A stretch of DNA of 64,000 nucleotides from Trachythela sp. YZ-2020 (lineage: Eukaryota > Cnidaria > Anthozoa > Malacalcyonacea > Clavulariidae): contig JADLSH010000368.1 in NCBI GenBank assembly GCA_016169945.1, forward strand, positions 1,860,001 through 1,924,000, written 5' to 3'. Below the pieces are notes generated by a model. It was not told the DNA's origin, made no database searches, and saw nothing but the letters and a program-made list of their open reading frames with translations. The position numbers were made by a program, and so were the translations under genes. The stretch's first letter is position 1; the number at the start of each line of letters is the position of its first letter. Positions 29,601-43,343 of the stretch are shown here, one piece after another.

Positions 29601-31238
29601 GAGCCCAACACCGCGCCTATCATCAATACGTACTACTTTAAAAAGGCTCAGGTCTTCAAGTTTAGCAGATATGTTGGAGCTATCAGACAGCTCAGTAAAA
29701 GAAGTAGAAGTAAGAGCGTTTTTTCTTGCATCAGACATTAGCCCTTCAAATGAAACTTGATAAATTCTCCGAAAAATAATACATAAATCAGTTTTTTTGT
29801 ATACATCGTCAAAGCACTCTATTAAAGAGTTTACGGTTTGTTGGTGTCGTACCTTTTCATATTGCCTGATAGTTAAGGACAGAAAATTCAAGTAAAGCTG
29901 TGTCTCAGTATCAGCGACAGACAGGGCGTCATCATTTTCGGTAACGACAGCGACATAAACCAACATGGATAAATGCAGAGGTAAATAACATAACTGTCTA
30001 ACATTTGGATGGGTAGAAAGGTAGTGATTGATGATTTGGTACTTAGCGTCTGGGAGCTGCAATTGTTTAAGGTAAGTCTGTACACTAGCATCTCCAAATC
30101 CAATGATTTCAACTTTTCGATCAAAATCATCTTTTATGGCATCAGCAGCACTTGGACGTGACGTCAATATTACGACTGACTTTTTCAAATAGTCCCCTGT
30201 CAGTAGACCATGAACATAACTAGAACTTGCATGGTACTCGTCGTAGCCATCGAGCAGAAAGAAAACGCCTTCTCCTACTGTCTTTTTTATGAACTCCGAT
30301 ATTCGTTGGATGTTATCGGGTTTAAAAGACTCATCAGCACCAATTGAAAGCAACGTTTCCAAGCTGTCGATTTCTTTCACCGTACCAAGATGTATCTTGA
30401 CAACAAGATAGAAACGTCCATTACCGAACAAGATTTTTTTTGTAATGTATCGTGTGACGGTAGTCTTTCCCACTCCAGGTCTGCCTAGAAACAGAACTCT
30501 CATCCCAATTCGAATATTATGAAGCAATTCACTCAATGAAATATTCACGCCTTTTTCTTCCATTTCCAAGTCCACATATATAATCTTCTGTCCACGTAGC
30601 TTCTTCGGCAAGAAAAGAGTAGTTTCAATAATTGGTTCCTTTTCATACTTTTCTAATAGTTGCTGGACATATCGTTTCAATGTTCTAGGTTTAAAAGGTT
30701 CGTCCAAGACGTTGAAATGTTGGCATGTGGTCCTTATATCATTAGCAAGGTCAATAAAACCGCCAATTTTATCTAACACGTCAACAAGAAATCTGCAAGT
30801 CACCGGGTTTTCAGTTCGTCCCTCGAACCATTGTACAATTATTCGTATATTAGCACTTTGCGGTTTCTTTTCAATAATGCTATCGATGACAGTAAGCCTT
30901 TCCGTTCCCAAAAGTTCTGTACCAAAATCTTCACTTCGGTTAGTCCAAATTTCTTTAGCGATATTTATATATATAATTCTTCCATTTCTGTAAATAGGAA
31001 ATGCAAAAACAGTACTTTCATCCAGCGCAAATTTACTGTTCGTCAACTGCGATAATACTTTTTCCTTGGTTGCTTGATTTCTATCTTCAAGAGCAGTGTT
31101 TGCATCGTCAGTGCGACAAACGCATATGGTTAAACTCACAACAACTTGCAAGAGAGAGAGTTTTGCCACCATTTTTATCAAGTCTGGAAACATTGAAAAA
31201 AGTTCACATTCAGACCATGCTCTTCCCCATTCAAACAT
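26625..31238 (-). CDS. Death-NACHT-LRR receptor fused to a subtilisin (S8) protease, 1537 aa, intronless
   Basis: Architecture: hydrophobic N-terminus (about residues 23-41, signal-like if Met23 is used); Death-like domain about 90-170; NACHT with Walker A GRPGVGKTT (252-260), Walker B FFLLDGYDE (326-334) and a winged-helix-like HPTFQEFFAAF near 553-563; leucine-rich repeats about 740-1135; hydrophobic segments about 1172-1186 and 1190-1210; S8 domain about 1235-1470. The S8 residues are complete: Asp1258 in ILDSDVD, His1288 in EHGT, Asn1389 in AAAGNT and Ser1447 in GTSFATP. No I9-type propeptide is visible before the S8 domain. An in-frame TAA nine bases upstream supports the first ATG. NLRs are innate sensors that oligomerise on NTP binding; the protease is probably the output, which is inference. 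Its C-terminal position is unusual, since NLR effectors usually lie N-terminal. Confidence 0.93.
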   Translation of the reverse strand: MFEWGRAWSECELFSMFPDLIKMVAKLSLLQVVVSLTICVCRTDDANTALEDRNQATKEKVLSQLTNSKFALDESTVFAFPIYRNGRIIYINIAKEIWTNRSEDFGTELLGTERLTVIDSIIEKKPQSANIRIIVQWFEGRTENPVTCRFLVDVLDKIGGFIDLANDIRTTCQHFNVLDEPFKPRTLKRYVQQLLEKYEKEPIIETTLFLPKKLRGQKIIYVDLEMEEKGVNISLSELLHNIRIGMRVLFLGRPGVGKTTVTRYITKKILFGNGRFYLVVKIHLGTVKEIDSLETLLSIGADESFKPDNIQRISEFIKKTVGEGVFFLLDGYDEYHASSSYVHGLLTGDYLKKSVVILTSRPSAADAIKDDFDRKVEIIGFGDASVQTYLKQLQLPDAKYQIINHYLSTHPNVRQLCYLPLHLSMLVYVAVVTENDDALSVADTETQLYLNFLSLTIRQYEKVRHQQTVNSLIECFDDVYKKTDLCIIFRRIYQVSFEGLMSDARKNALTSTSFTELSDSSNISAKLEDLSLFKVVRIDDRRGVGLYKYYYSHPTFQEFFAAFHLTTLPRNEQLKYIGHFWMHEVYKFFLGLIGSENYDSEYLSQTFVSFSTEILSTYQNQELYIMKCSHETGRSSQFVPFLQASGVITESNSVNVYTFDNHDCWYIGYALLRSSFYKLSIDTEQLALCISFIRNYLKHEHGILDGVNVENLAVGRYWEGNWPWFTEKGDSASVMALMNFLSVFRKHLKHLELSFTKFENNESVLRLGDTLKSFEKLSFLALSVHVNVIKDGSLEIALKKLPFLNHLELGVINRYDENTSIPGNLLEFKNLTNITSLTLALSWNETLVNVNMTSLFGGLECLTNLQSLCVRIILYEGFRVYGATEMLQGMKMLSIPELALELDLCQEHGLGNVSVKELATVLSKMTILRNLSLCIDFALSGIRGNTGVTELSEGLKSLVNLQQLRLELRWELQTDDSIDEGAEAIANALKQLHGLKVLGLTLKQNGSISEIASLFPFLPQLQELQLKWKNFHDKTNVPILVSGTKHLKQLKKLNLSWNEIGDKDVTLLVDALKYLSVSTLHLSHNQIGDIGLKLLAQVIESGYLSSLQVLILRHNMFSDTGAEILSQKVVKLSKLRTFDLGLRKGRYSARTMTQIYQLRAMQKSQMKLHNESYIFLILADIAAFVLEDRVVAAVVLGGMVFVALVLGYACKTKDVFQHVISSNALDALTTCSASSAWKLRSSADNDLDGTGTIIAILDSDVDCQYPTLQGKCISTIDYILSPVNSAEHGTLCAAVAIGSRVQIDKATFIPEGVAPSATCIAYRVAEDNCCSTEAVLSALDDIEMKIRKEKIQVDVVSISHDIADSHDQVMQKILSLTKRKVVFVAAAGNTARYQPRSSFPARLDSVISVGALDRFGRESKFNSRGRIDVFAPGEDIPLAGLTYRGTSFATPAIGGLVLLLKQHAKKIGSPACDHIHRVEILRKIFAEDMVVTSDSGEELFVPEEFFKRVTSRPLELIEIVRKHLETLGETESSMETD

Positions 31239-33000
31239 GGCATTTTAAAGTGTTATGAGATTAAATTTCACAAAACGTTTTTATTACAGAATCGTAAAAG
31301 AAAGTGAAAAAGTATAATGGAACTTCTTTTCAGAGTTTGGTTAACTTCCTTTCATCTTGACTTATTTGGTTTAGCTCATTCTGATTGTACCACCTATAGT
31401 TACATCACAATGCATGAGATTTTGAAAACGACCATTCATTCTCATAGACCAAGCGTTCTTATAACAAAATTGGTGTTTATAAACAATTTAGATGTACTGT
31501 ATTTTATCAGAATCAATTTGTTCTCTGTTGTCACATTATTTTGCTGAGAAAATGTAAAATTTCATAAGCTCATCATGCAGTGTGATGTCACTAGGGCAGT
31601 ATGATCAGAATGAACTTTAGCAATTTAGATGAAATGAAGTTAACAAAATTCTGAAAAAGATGTTTGCATTATGCTTTTTCATGTGAATACCATGACCTCA
31701 TTCCTTTTTCAACATATTTGCTAATTTCACCTTTCAGGCATTTTAGCAACTGTGGGCTATTTCTGATAGCAAGGAAATGAGAGAAAGCCTAGCAAAATTT
31801 GTATCTGTCAAACATAAGGATAAAAATTGAAAACACTTATATTCAATATATCACATCTTATGTATTGAAAACATCACTGTTCTACCTTCAAAGAGCTAAA
31901 ATAGTAAATAAAGATAAATATGCAAATATTGCCATGCCTACTGGCCCTACTCGCTTGTTTGCATCAGTGACATGCACGACAACCCACAATGATATACACC
32001 AACAATATTTACGATCAGGCAAAGATGCAAAGTTACTAGGCAGGAAGTCAGTGTGTCAAACTTAGGGGCATATACTCCATTTCTACATGTTCTCACATCA
32101 TAAGTGCACATGTTGTGGTTACAGTTGAGTCGTCAGGTGAATCACATTATTCTATAAATCAAAGTGCCATTAACTAGGTTTGGCATTTCAACAACATAGT
32201 TTCATTTGGACGACAAATATAAAAGGCAACAATTAAGTCAATTATACTTACAGTATCTAGATTAGGAAAAATAATTACCCCAAGATCTAGCTGTCAAACA
32301 CTTGTACAAATATATTTAGTTTGAAACTTGTTGCTATAAGTGACAAATGCTTTCAAGATTGACTAAACAGTAAGATGTAAAAAATGCACAACTTGTAACA
32401 AACCTGCAGCAGACTTGTACCAATGCTGTTCCAACAATTTGTTCACAGGATATGTTCGCACTGCTTGTTCCCAGCTTGTTGACAAGTTGTTACAAGTCTG
32501 CAGGAGACTTGCTACAAGGTTGTTGATTCTGCAGATTTGTTACAAGATTGTTCCAACAACTTGTCACCGTCCTGCAATTCAACAACTTGTCAACAAGATG
32601 TTAGTGATGACTTTGTAGGAACTTGACAAAATAACAGCATTGTTACAACTTGTTGACAAGCTTGCTACAAGTCTGATGCGAACACATCTTGTTGACAAGT
32701 TGTGAGATTTTTACGTCTGTAGCTGTCCCTGGGTGGGGATATGCTATCTTATAGTTACTGTATCTAATTTCCACCCCACCACTGGGCATTTTCTGTTTGT
32801 GTACTGGGGAGGGGGGGGTAAAAACAGGAGTCTCCTGATTAAATCAGAAAGTTGGAACGACTAAGGGTGCCCAGCACTTGGATTTCATAGATATATAATA
32901 TGCTTATGTTCAGAAAGGACAAGCATACAAGCGCAGAATTCCAATATTTTAATTGGTCTAATCAAGCTTTAGTGATCAGGTATACAGCTATTCAATTAAG
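31239..33000. other. Intergenic, repeat-bearing
   Basis: No supported gene. The open frames have no recognisable domain. A cluster of CAACTTGTTGACAAG-type repeats at 32385-32705 is the main structure. Confidence 0.5.
32385..32705. repeat. CAACTTGTTGACAAG-type repeat cluster
   Basis: Repeated permutations of CAACTTGTTGACAAG, GTTACAAG and AGTCTGCAG-like words in both orientations, ending GACAAGTTGTGAGATTTTTACG. This closely parallels the cluster in MCM4 intron 12, which shares GTGTTCGC- and TTTTTACG-like flanks in reverse. Confidence 0.55.
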
Positions 33001-33227
33001 GTTGTCATCGCCAATAGTCAATATGATTCAATATGAGCGCTAAAAGAATGATACCGATGGGAAGTCTTTTAAATAAGTTTAGCATAAAACGATTTGCATT
33101 GCAAGTTGTATTTTTACGAGGCTACTGATATGCTAAGATTATTTGAAACAACGATTATTGATTATTCCCAGCATTCTTTTTATAGCGTTCATATTGTACA
33201 TTTGACTATTGTCGGTGACAACCTTAA
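32996..33227. mobile_element. TTAA-flanked MITE
   Basis: The element 33000-33223 starts GGTTGTCATCGCCAATAGTC and ends in the near-exact complement, with about 50-bp arms, flanked by TTAA on both sides. A TTAA target duplication is the piggyBac-type signature. Non-coding. Confidence 0.7.
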
Positions 33228-33559
33228 TATTTGAAATAACCGTATAAGTACATGTTACAATCTGACTTACATTGTCATTTGTCAATATTCTTCCAGAGAC
33301 GGTTCATCTGATCATTTAACTATGTCCTTACCCAGAGGTCCTTACTCCTTACCTTTATGGTTTTCGAAATTTAGGGGCTGATTAATATACTGAGCGAGTA
33401 GTCGAGTACTACTGGCTCATTGACAGTTCCTTCTTCTTTGAGGGTCAAATTTCAAATCACAAAATTCGGCAACACGGCGGTTGATTAGGGGCGAGATATT
33501 TTTCGTATTATTTCGGAAATTGGCAAGAACGCGCCCAAGAACGCTAGGAACGGCAAGAA

Positions 33560-34230
33560 CGCAAAGAACGCCAAGAACGCTAAGAACGCAAAGAACGCAA
33601 AGAACGCAAAGAACGCAAAGAACGCAAAGAACGCAAAGAACGCAAAGAACGCAAAGAACGCAAAGAACGCAAAGAACGCAAAGAACGCAAAGAACGCAAA
33701 GAACGCAAAGAACGCAAAGAACGCAAAGAACGCAAAGAACGCAAAGAACGCAAAGAACGCAAAGAACGCAAAGAACGCAAAGAACGCAAAGAACGCAAAG
33801 AACGCAAAGAACGCAAAGAACGCAAAGAACGCATAGAACGCAAAGAACGCAAAGAACGCAAAGAACGCAAAGAACGCAAAGAACGCAAAGAACGCAAAGA
33901 ACGCAAAGAACGCAAAGAACGCAAAGAACGCAAAGAACGCAAAGAACGCAAAGAACGCAAAGAACGCAAAGAACGCAAAGAACGCAAAGAACGCAAAGAA
34001 CATAAAGAACGCAAAGAACGCAAAGAACGCAAAGAACGCAAAGAACGCAAAGAACATAAAAGAACGCAAAGAACGCAAAGAACGCAAAGAACGCAAAGAA
34101 CGCAAAGAACGCAAAGAACGCAAAGAACGCAAAGAACGCAAAGAACGCAAAGAACGCAAAGAACGCAAAGAACGCAAAGAACGCAAAGAACGCAAAGAAC
34201 GCAAAGAACGCAAAGAACGCTAGGAACGCA
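33560..34230. repeat. 9-bp satellite (AACGCAAAG)n
   Basis: About 70 near-perfect tandem copies, with rare variants AACGCATAG and AACATAAAG. The unit keeps all reading frames open, so long repetitive open frames on both strands here are artefacts. The plus strand is almost free of T across 640 bp. Confidence 0.95.
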
Positions 34231-34250
34231 AAGAACGCCAAGAACGCCAA

Positions 34251-35543
34251 GAACGGCGGGAATACTAGGAACAGAAAAATACATCCCTAGATAGTATATA
34301 TATATATATACATAGTTATGATCCGTAACATCACGAAATAACCGGGAAACTTCGACGACCGCCGGCTACAAACCGCGAAAAAAGTCGAATGGAAAAAATT
34401 CCGATTTGGAACATTTAATTTACGCATGCGTGTAGTTTACACACCGGTACGCATGCCTATGGATTGACACAGCCTAGTCCCTAGTCGTTCTACAGCTTGC
34501 ACAACCGCACATAAATGGATTATTATTATTATTATTAACTTATTATTATTATTATTATTATCAAATTAATAGTTAACCGTCCGCCTTCATAGTTAACCAA
34601 TCAGTTTACGATCCGCGTCCATTTAGCCAATCAGATTGCGAGTTTTTTTAAATTCTCGCAATCGCTCAATAACTTATGTTTACACGAAAAAATTAAACTA
34701 CATCTCTCAATTCTAATCAATTAGAGAGATAAATACAAGACTACTATATAAGTTAAAAATAATTAATAATAGTTTCTCACCAAAATTACCGGTTGAAATC
34801 GATCGATCCGTCGCCGGTTTTTAACAAACAATTGCAACTTTTTAGACTTACGGCTGAAAATTCCGGGGTTATCACCATCGCTAATTTGTCATAACTGAAA
34901 ACATTTTTCCAGAAAGAAAAATACAGTTTATTTTACAGCTACACCAATCGAACATGCGACATTGTGATTCCTGTGCTGTGCCAGTGGTGTGGCTTTGCTA
35001 TTGCGGGTGAATAACGCTGATTCGATCCCTGTATTTATAAAAAAAAATTTTTTTTCCTTTTTGCATGGAAAGGTAAGATGGTGATACTTATTTATTTATT
35101 TATTGAACGAATATTTATACAGGATGATCACTTCAGATAATATTGTAGGTTATATTTTTTTTCCTTTTTGCATGGAAAGGTAAGATGGTGATACTTATTT
35201 ATTTATTTATTGAACGAATATTTATACAGGATGATCACTTAGATAATATTGTAATTTGTATTATCGCCATGGTGGGTAATTTTTCAAAACTAAACTTATG
35301 CGAGTTTATGTGTTAACCAAAACAAATGAGCTGTTTCTATAGAGACTCAAGCTTCGCATATATTATGAATTTCTATATTATGTGGTTTCTTTCAAAACTC
35401 ATGCAATGTCACGACTGATCTTGAATAAAAACTAAAGTAGAAAAGAAAGGCTAGCTAGTGTACCAGGTTAAACGTTTGTAAAATCTATATTCCAAAACGA
35501 CACGAAACTTTGGTAAAAAACTACAGCCTTCGTGGCCAAAAAA
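34251..35543. other. Intergenic region upstream of the CK2 alpha gene, repeats
   Basis: Contains a dispersed repeat at 34350-34412, a TTA microsatellite (about 34518-34562), a fragment of the GGTTTCACTAAGC family (34685-34785), and a possible tRNA-like piece with GATTCGATCCC near 35010. A 107-bp tandem duplication lies at 35048-35259. I see no gene. Confidence 0.5.
35048..35259 (+). repeat. 107-bp tandem duplication
   Basis: The segment from CCTTTTTGCATGGAAAGG through CAGGATGATCACTT to AGATAATATTGTA occurs twice, head to tail, with only one or two differences. This suggests a recent duplication. Confidence 0.85.
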
Positions 35544-35650
35544 ATGTCGGCCAAAGACAAAGCTGGTTGCAAACCGCGAGTCTATGCTGAAGTGAATAAT
35601 CATAAAGAGAAGGAATATTGGGACTATGAAACACATGTGATCGACTGGGG
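35544..35650 (+). CDS. CSNK2A1: Alternative first coding exon 1a of casein kinase 2 alpha
   Basis: Starts ATGTCGGCCAAAGAC and encodes a CK2 alpha N-terminus (about 36 residues) with [11 protein letters not shown] and [12 protein letters not shown], ending GG before GTAAGA. The donor phase is identical to exon 1b at 37138-37235, and 107 versus 98 nt keeps the frame. Splicing to exon 2 at 38520 would give a 376-residue kinase. No second copy of exon 2 lies between 1a and 1b, so the two are probably mutually exclusive first exons driven by separate promoters. Confidence 0.8.
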
Positions 35651-37137
35651 GTAAGAACAAATAGATATATAGTAAACGTAATATTTATTATTGATTATAA
35701 TTTTATTGTCAATGAAAGTCCTACACGGTATCTCAATGCATGAGGAGTTTAATTTGGCCATATCATGCGAAATATTTCATATGAAAGTTCAAAGAAGTCA
35801 ATTTCCAGCTCTAATTAAGCAGTTGCTATATAATGAATAACGGAAACATCTTTGACAATTAGAGTCCGATTCAGCAGTTTCTCGTCTGTTCAATGTAAAG
35901 AGAAACTTTTCGTTTTCGTAAAGTTTTTTGTTGCTAAGCTGTTGTGGTTTGTGACTGTTAAACTATTTTTCAGTGGATTCTTTCAATAAAGACAATGTAA
36001 AGAAAAACCCAAAAATACAGTTGCCTTAGTTATAGTTACACTGTTAAATAAAATGATACCATAATAAAATATAATAATAATAATAAAATATTTATTGCAA
36101 GAGAGATAAGTACCTGCTGTGTCATACAACGTAATTGACAGATGCTACTGGTATACTGTATTATAGATTATCTTACTCATAGTCTCATATGCATGCAGGC
36201 TGTATAATTGGAGGCCTGTCGAGATTGGGAAAATTTGCATCTAAAAATTGGCTTTTGTTCTTGTAAAGCATTTATATGCAAGGCATAATTTATCTGCATG
36301 ATATTAATCACAAAAGTATGTTATATAATTTAAAGTAGGTGTTTGCATTTTATGTAAAATGTACGAAGCTGTAACTTGTCTCCTTAATATACAAATAGTA
36401 AATTTAGTGTGCTCTTTCACACTACATGCACCATAACTTAGTAACTGGTCGGAGACATAAAAACATTTAGGCCTGAAATGATGACATCAAAATATTGCCA
36501 GAATGTCAGAAAATATGTCTTGGAAATTGCGATTTTTGTTGTCCTGCAGCTTCCCCCCAGTAAACTCTAAGTAATGTAAGTTAATTCCATTTTTAATAAT
36601 ACTTATTAGATAATTAGAATTGATAATTAGAGTTCACAAGAGTTCACTGCTTCCCCGCAGCTTTGACCGTGAGAATTTCTAATGACCCTGGGTGCGAGTT
36701 CTTTTGGAAGCCGCAACGTTGGGGTGCTGGCTGTAATCTAGAACTTTTCGAATGAAATTTTGTACTTTTTGTGGGTTTTAAGCCGTGTTTTGTTGCCGTA
36801 AATACTAGTTTATTATAACAACAAGATGGACATGTGATAAAGTGAAATAAACCCAGCAATCGGAGCGGTTTTGAGGAGTGTAGCCGCGTGTGAACAGGAC
36901 AAACATCAAAGCTTGTTTATAGGCGACTAGTACTTCGCAAAGTCGAAGCAAAGAAAGCTTTGTCATTGATTGTGCTGTAATTGTGCAATATATAACGTCA
37001 GGAACTGACAATCCAGACTCCAAGAAACGAAGATCTTTTCTTTAAAAGACGACACACTGACACAGCAACTACGAAGGAATTTTTTCAAGACGTATATATA
37101 TTTGTTGGTAAAAAAACGAAGTATAGTACATACAAAC

Positions 37138-42040
<4,903 letters not shown>

Positions 42041-43343
42041 GATTAGAATTACTGTAGGTGGGTTTCACTAAGTGGGACAGTTGAGCACATCGTGGTCAAC
42101 TCGAAATGGAAAGACAGACAGTTATCGTAGTGACAAAATTGTTCACTCTATGTATTGTATTTGTGTTTGGCAGAAACATTTAGTATCATTATTCCATAAA
42201 TGTCAATACATATGGAGTTGACCATAATGTGTAGCACCGTGTACAACAATTACTGGAACTCACTTATTATCTTTAAAACGGCAACAGCTCAAAATCCAAA
42301 CAGATAGAGCCATTCCATCGCTGCAACAAAATGACCTAGGTTGGTTAAAGTCCTATCTCGCATTGAACTATCTATCTTAACCTAAAACTGACAATGTGTA
42401 TTCCTTGTTTATTTGTTATTTAGTGTACAATCTGTACAGTTATGTTGTTGTTAATATTTGTCAGGCGAAAGTTTTCATACTTTCACATTATTGCTATATG
42501 TAGACAGCGTTTGGCCTTTTGGGGACAAACTGAACTTTAGAGTTTAGTCGTACAAAACATGTTTTTTCAAAGTAATATTATTGTCCGTGTTAAATAGTTT
42601 TGTCAAACCAAGATTTGACAGGCCGGTTTCTAGTTTACGTGAGGTTTTAAATAGGATTTAAGATATTGGGTTAACGTTATTATAAGATGATTTATATATG
42701 TTATAAGAGTCCAGAAATCGACCTGACAAATCATTGTTTGGTAATGGCAATCTGCCCTTCATTGTCTTTTGTTGAGTTTATTCTTAATTAAATATTAAGT
42801 GGATATTGTGTATTTGTTTATTGTCGTAATCGTACCGGGACAAGACACCGTACGACCCATGTCTGATCATTTATGGAGCACAGCTAAGGTGGAATGGTTA
42901 GTTTTTGGTGAGTGAGGAACCAAATACAACTCTACTTACATGAGTTTTCAACTTTCAAGCACATCAAGGGCCTACAGGCTGCAGTGCAGCATAGTCACCC
43001 ATCCTAAGTAATACCATTACCTCGATCGATTATCGATCCATAGTGGCTAACAAATTGGGCAGAGGCTTCCGCGTTTATTTTCAATTATTTTCCTTCACCC
43101 GCACGCCTATAACAGTCTCTGTGAAGGAGAGAAACGACAAGTACGTCAATTCGAAGTTTTAATATAAATTCTATTTCACTACTATTACTTAATGTCAATG
43201 GCATGATAAATTTTTGTATGATATTGTCCAAGATAATATTATTCATGGCACCTAGGTGGCACTAAACAAAGAAATTTTTATATTATTTCCAATTAAATTT
43301 ACTAAGGGAAAACCCACATTGTCTTCGGCATTTTTAATTTGTA
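42041..43343. other. Intergenic between CK2 alpha and phospholipase D
   Basis: Probably includes the CK2 alpha 3' untranslated region. Contains a GGTTTCACTAAGC-family copy (42055-42245) and, at 42916-43037, a repeat that recurs just after the phospholipase D gene. No other gene seen. Confidence 0.5.
42916..43037 (+). repeat. Left copy of a direct repeat flanking phospholipase D
   Basis: Shares ACATGAGTTTTCAACTTTCA, CTACAGGCTGCA, CACCCAT and TAATACCATTACCTCGATCG with 45513-45656, in the same orientation. Confidence 0.7.

Noticed and set aside
26845..31258. Plus-strand open frames of 60-95 codons across the receptor gene
   Set aside because: Shadows of the 1537-codon minus-strand gene, with no domains of their own.
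33560..34230. CRISPR-like or telomere-like array
   Set aside because: Units are contiguous 9-mers without spacers and do not match TTAGGG; CRISPR is not expected in an animal nuclear genome.
33417..34284. Long repetitive frames on both strands (Val-Leu-Cys, Phe-Ala, Arg-Ser-Leu or Gln-Arg-Thr repeats)
   Set aside because: The 9-bp unit is a multiple of three without stop codons, so every frame stays open; no evidence for translation.
35000..35030. Possible tRNA gene with GATTCGATCCC
   Set aside because: Only the B-box-like word is convincing; I could not fold a full cloverleaf, so at most a tRNA-derived fragment.
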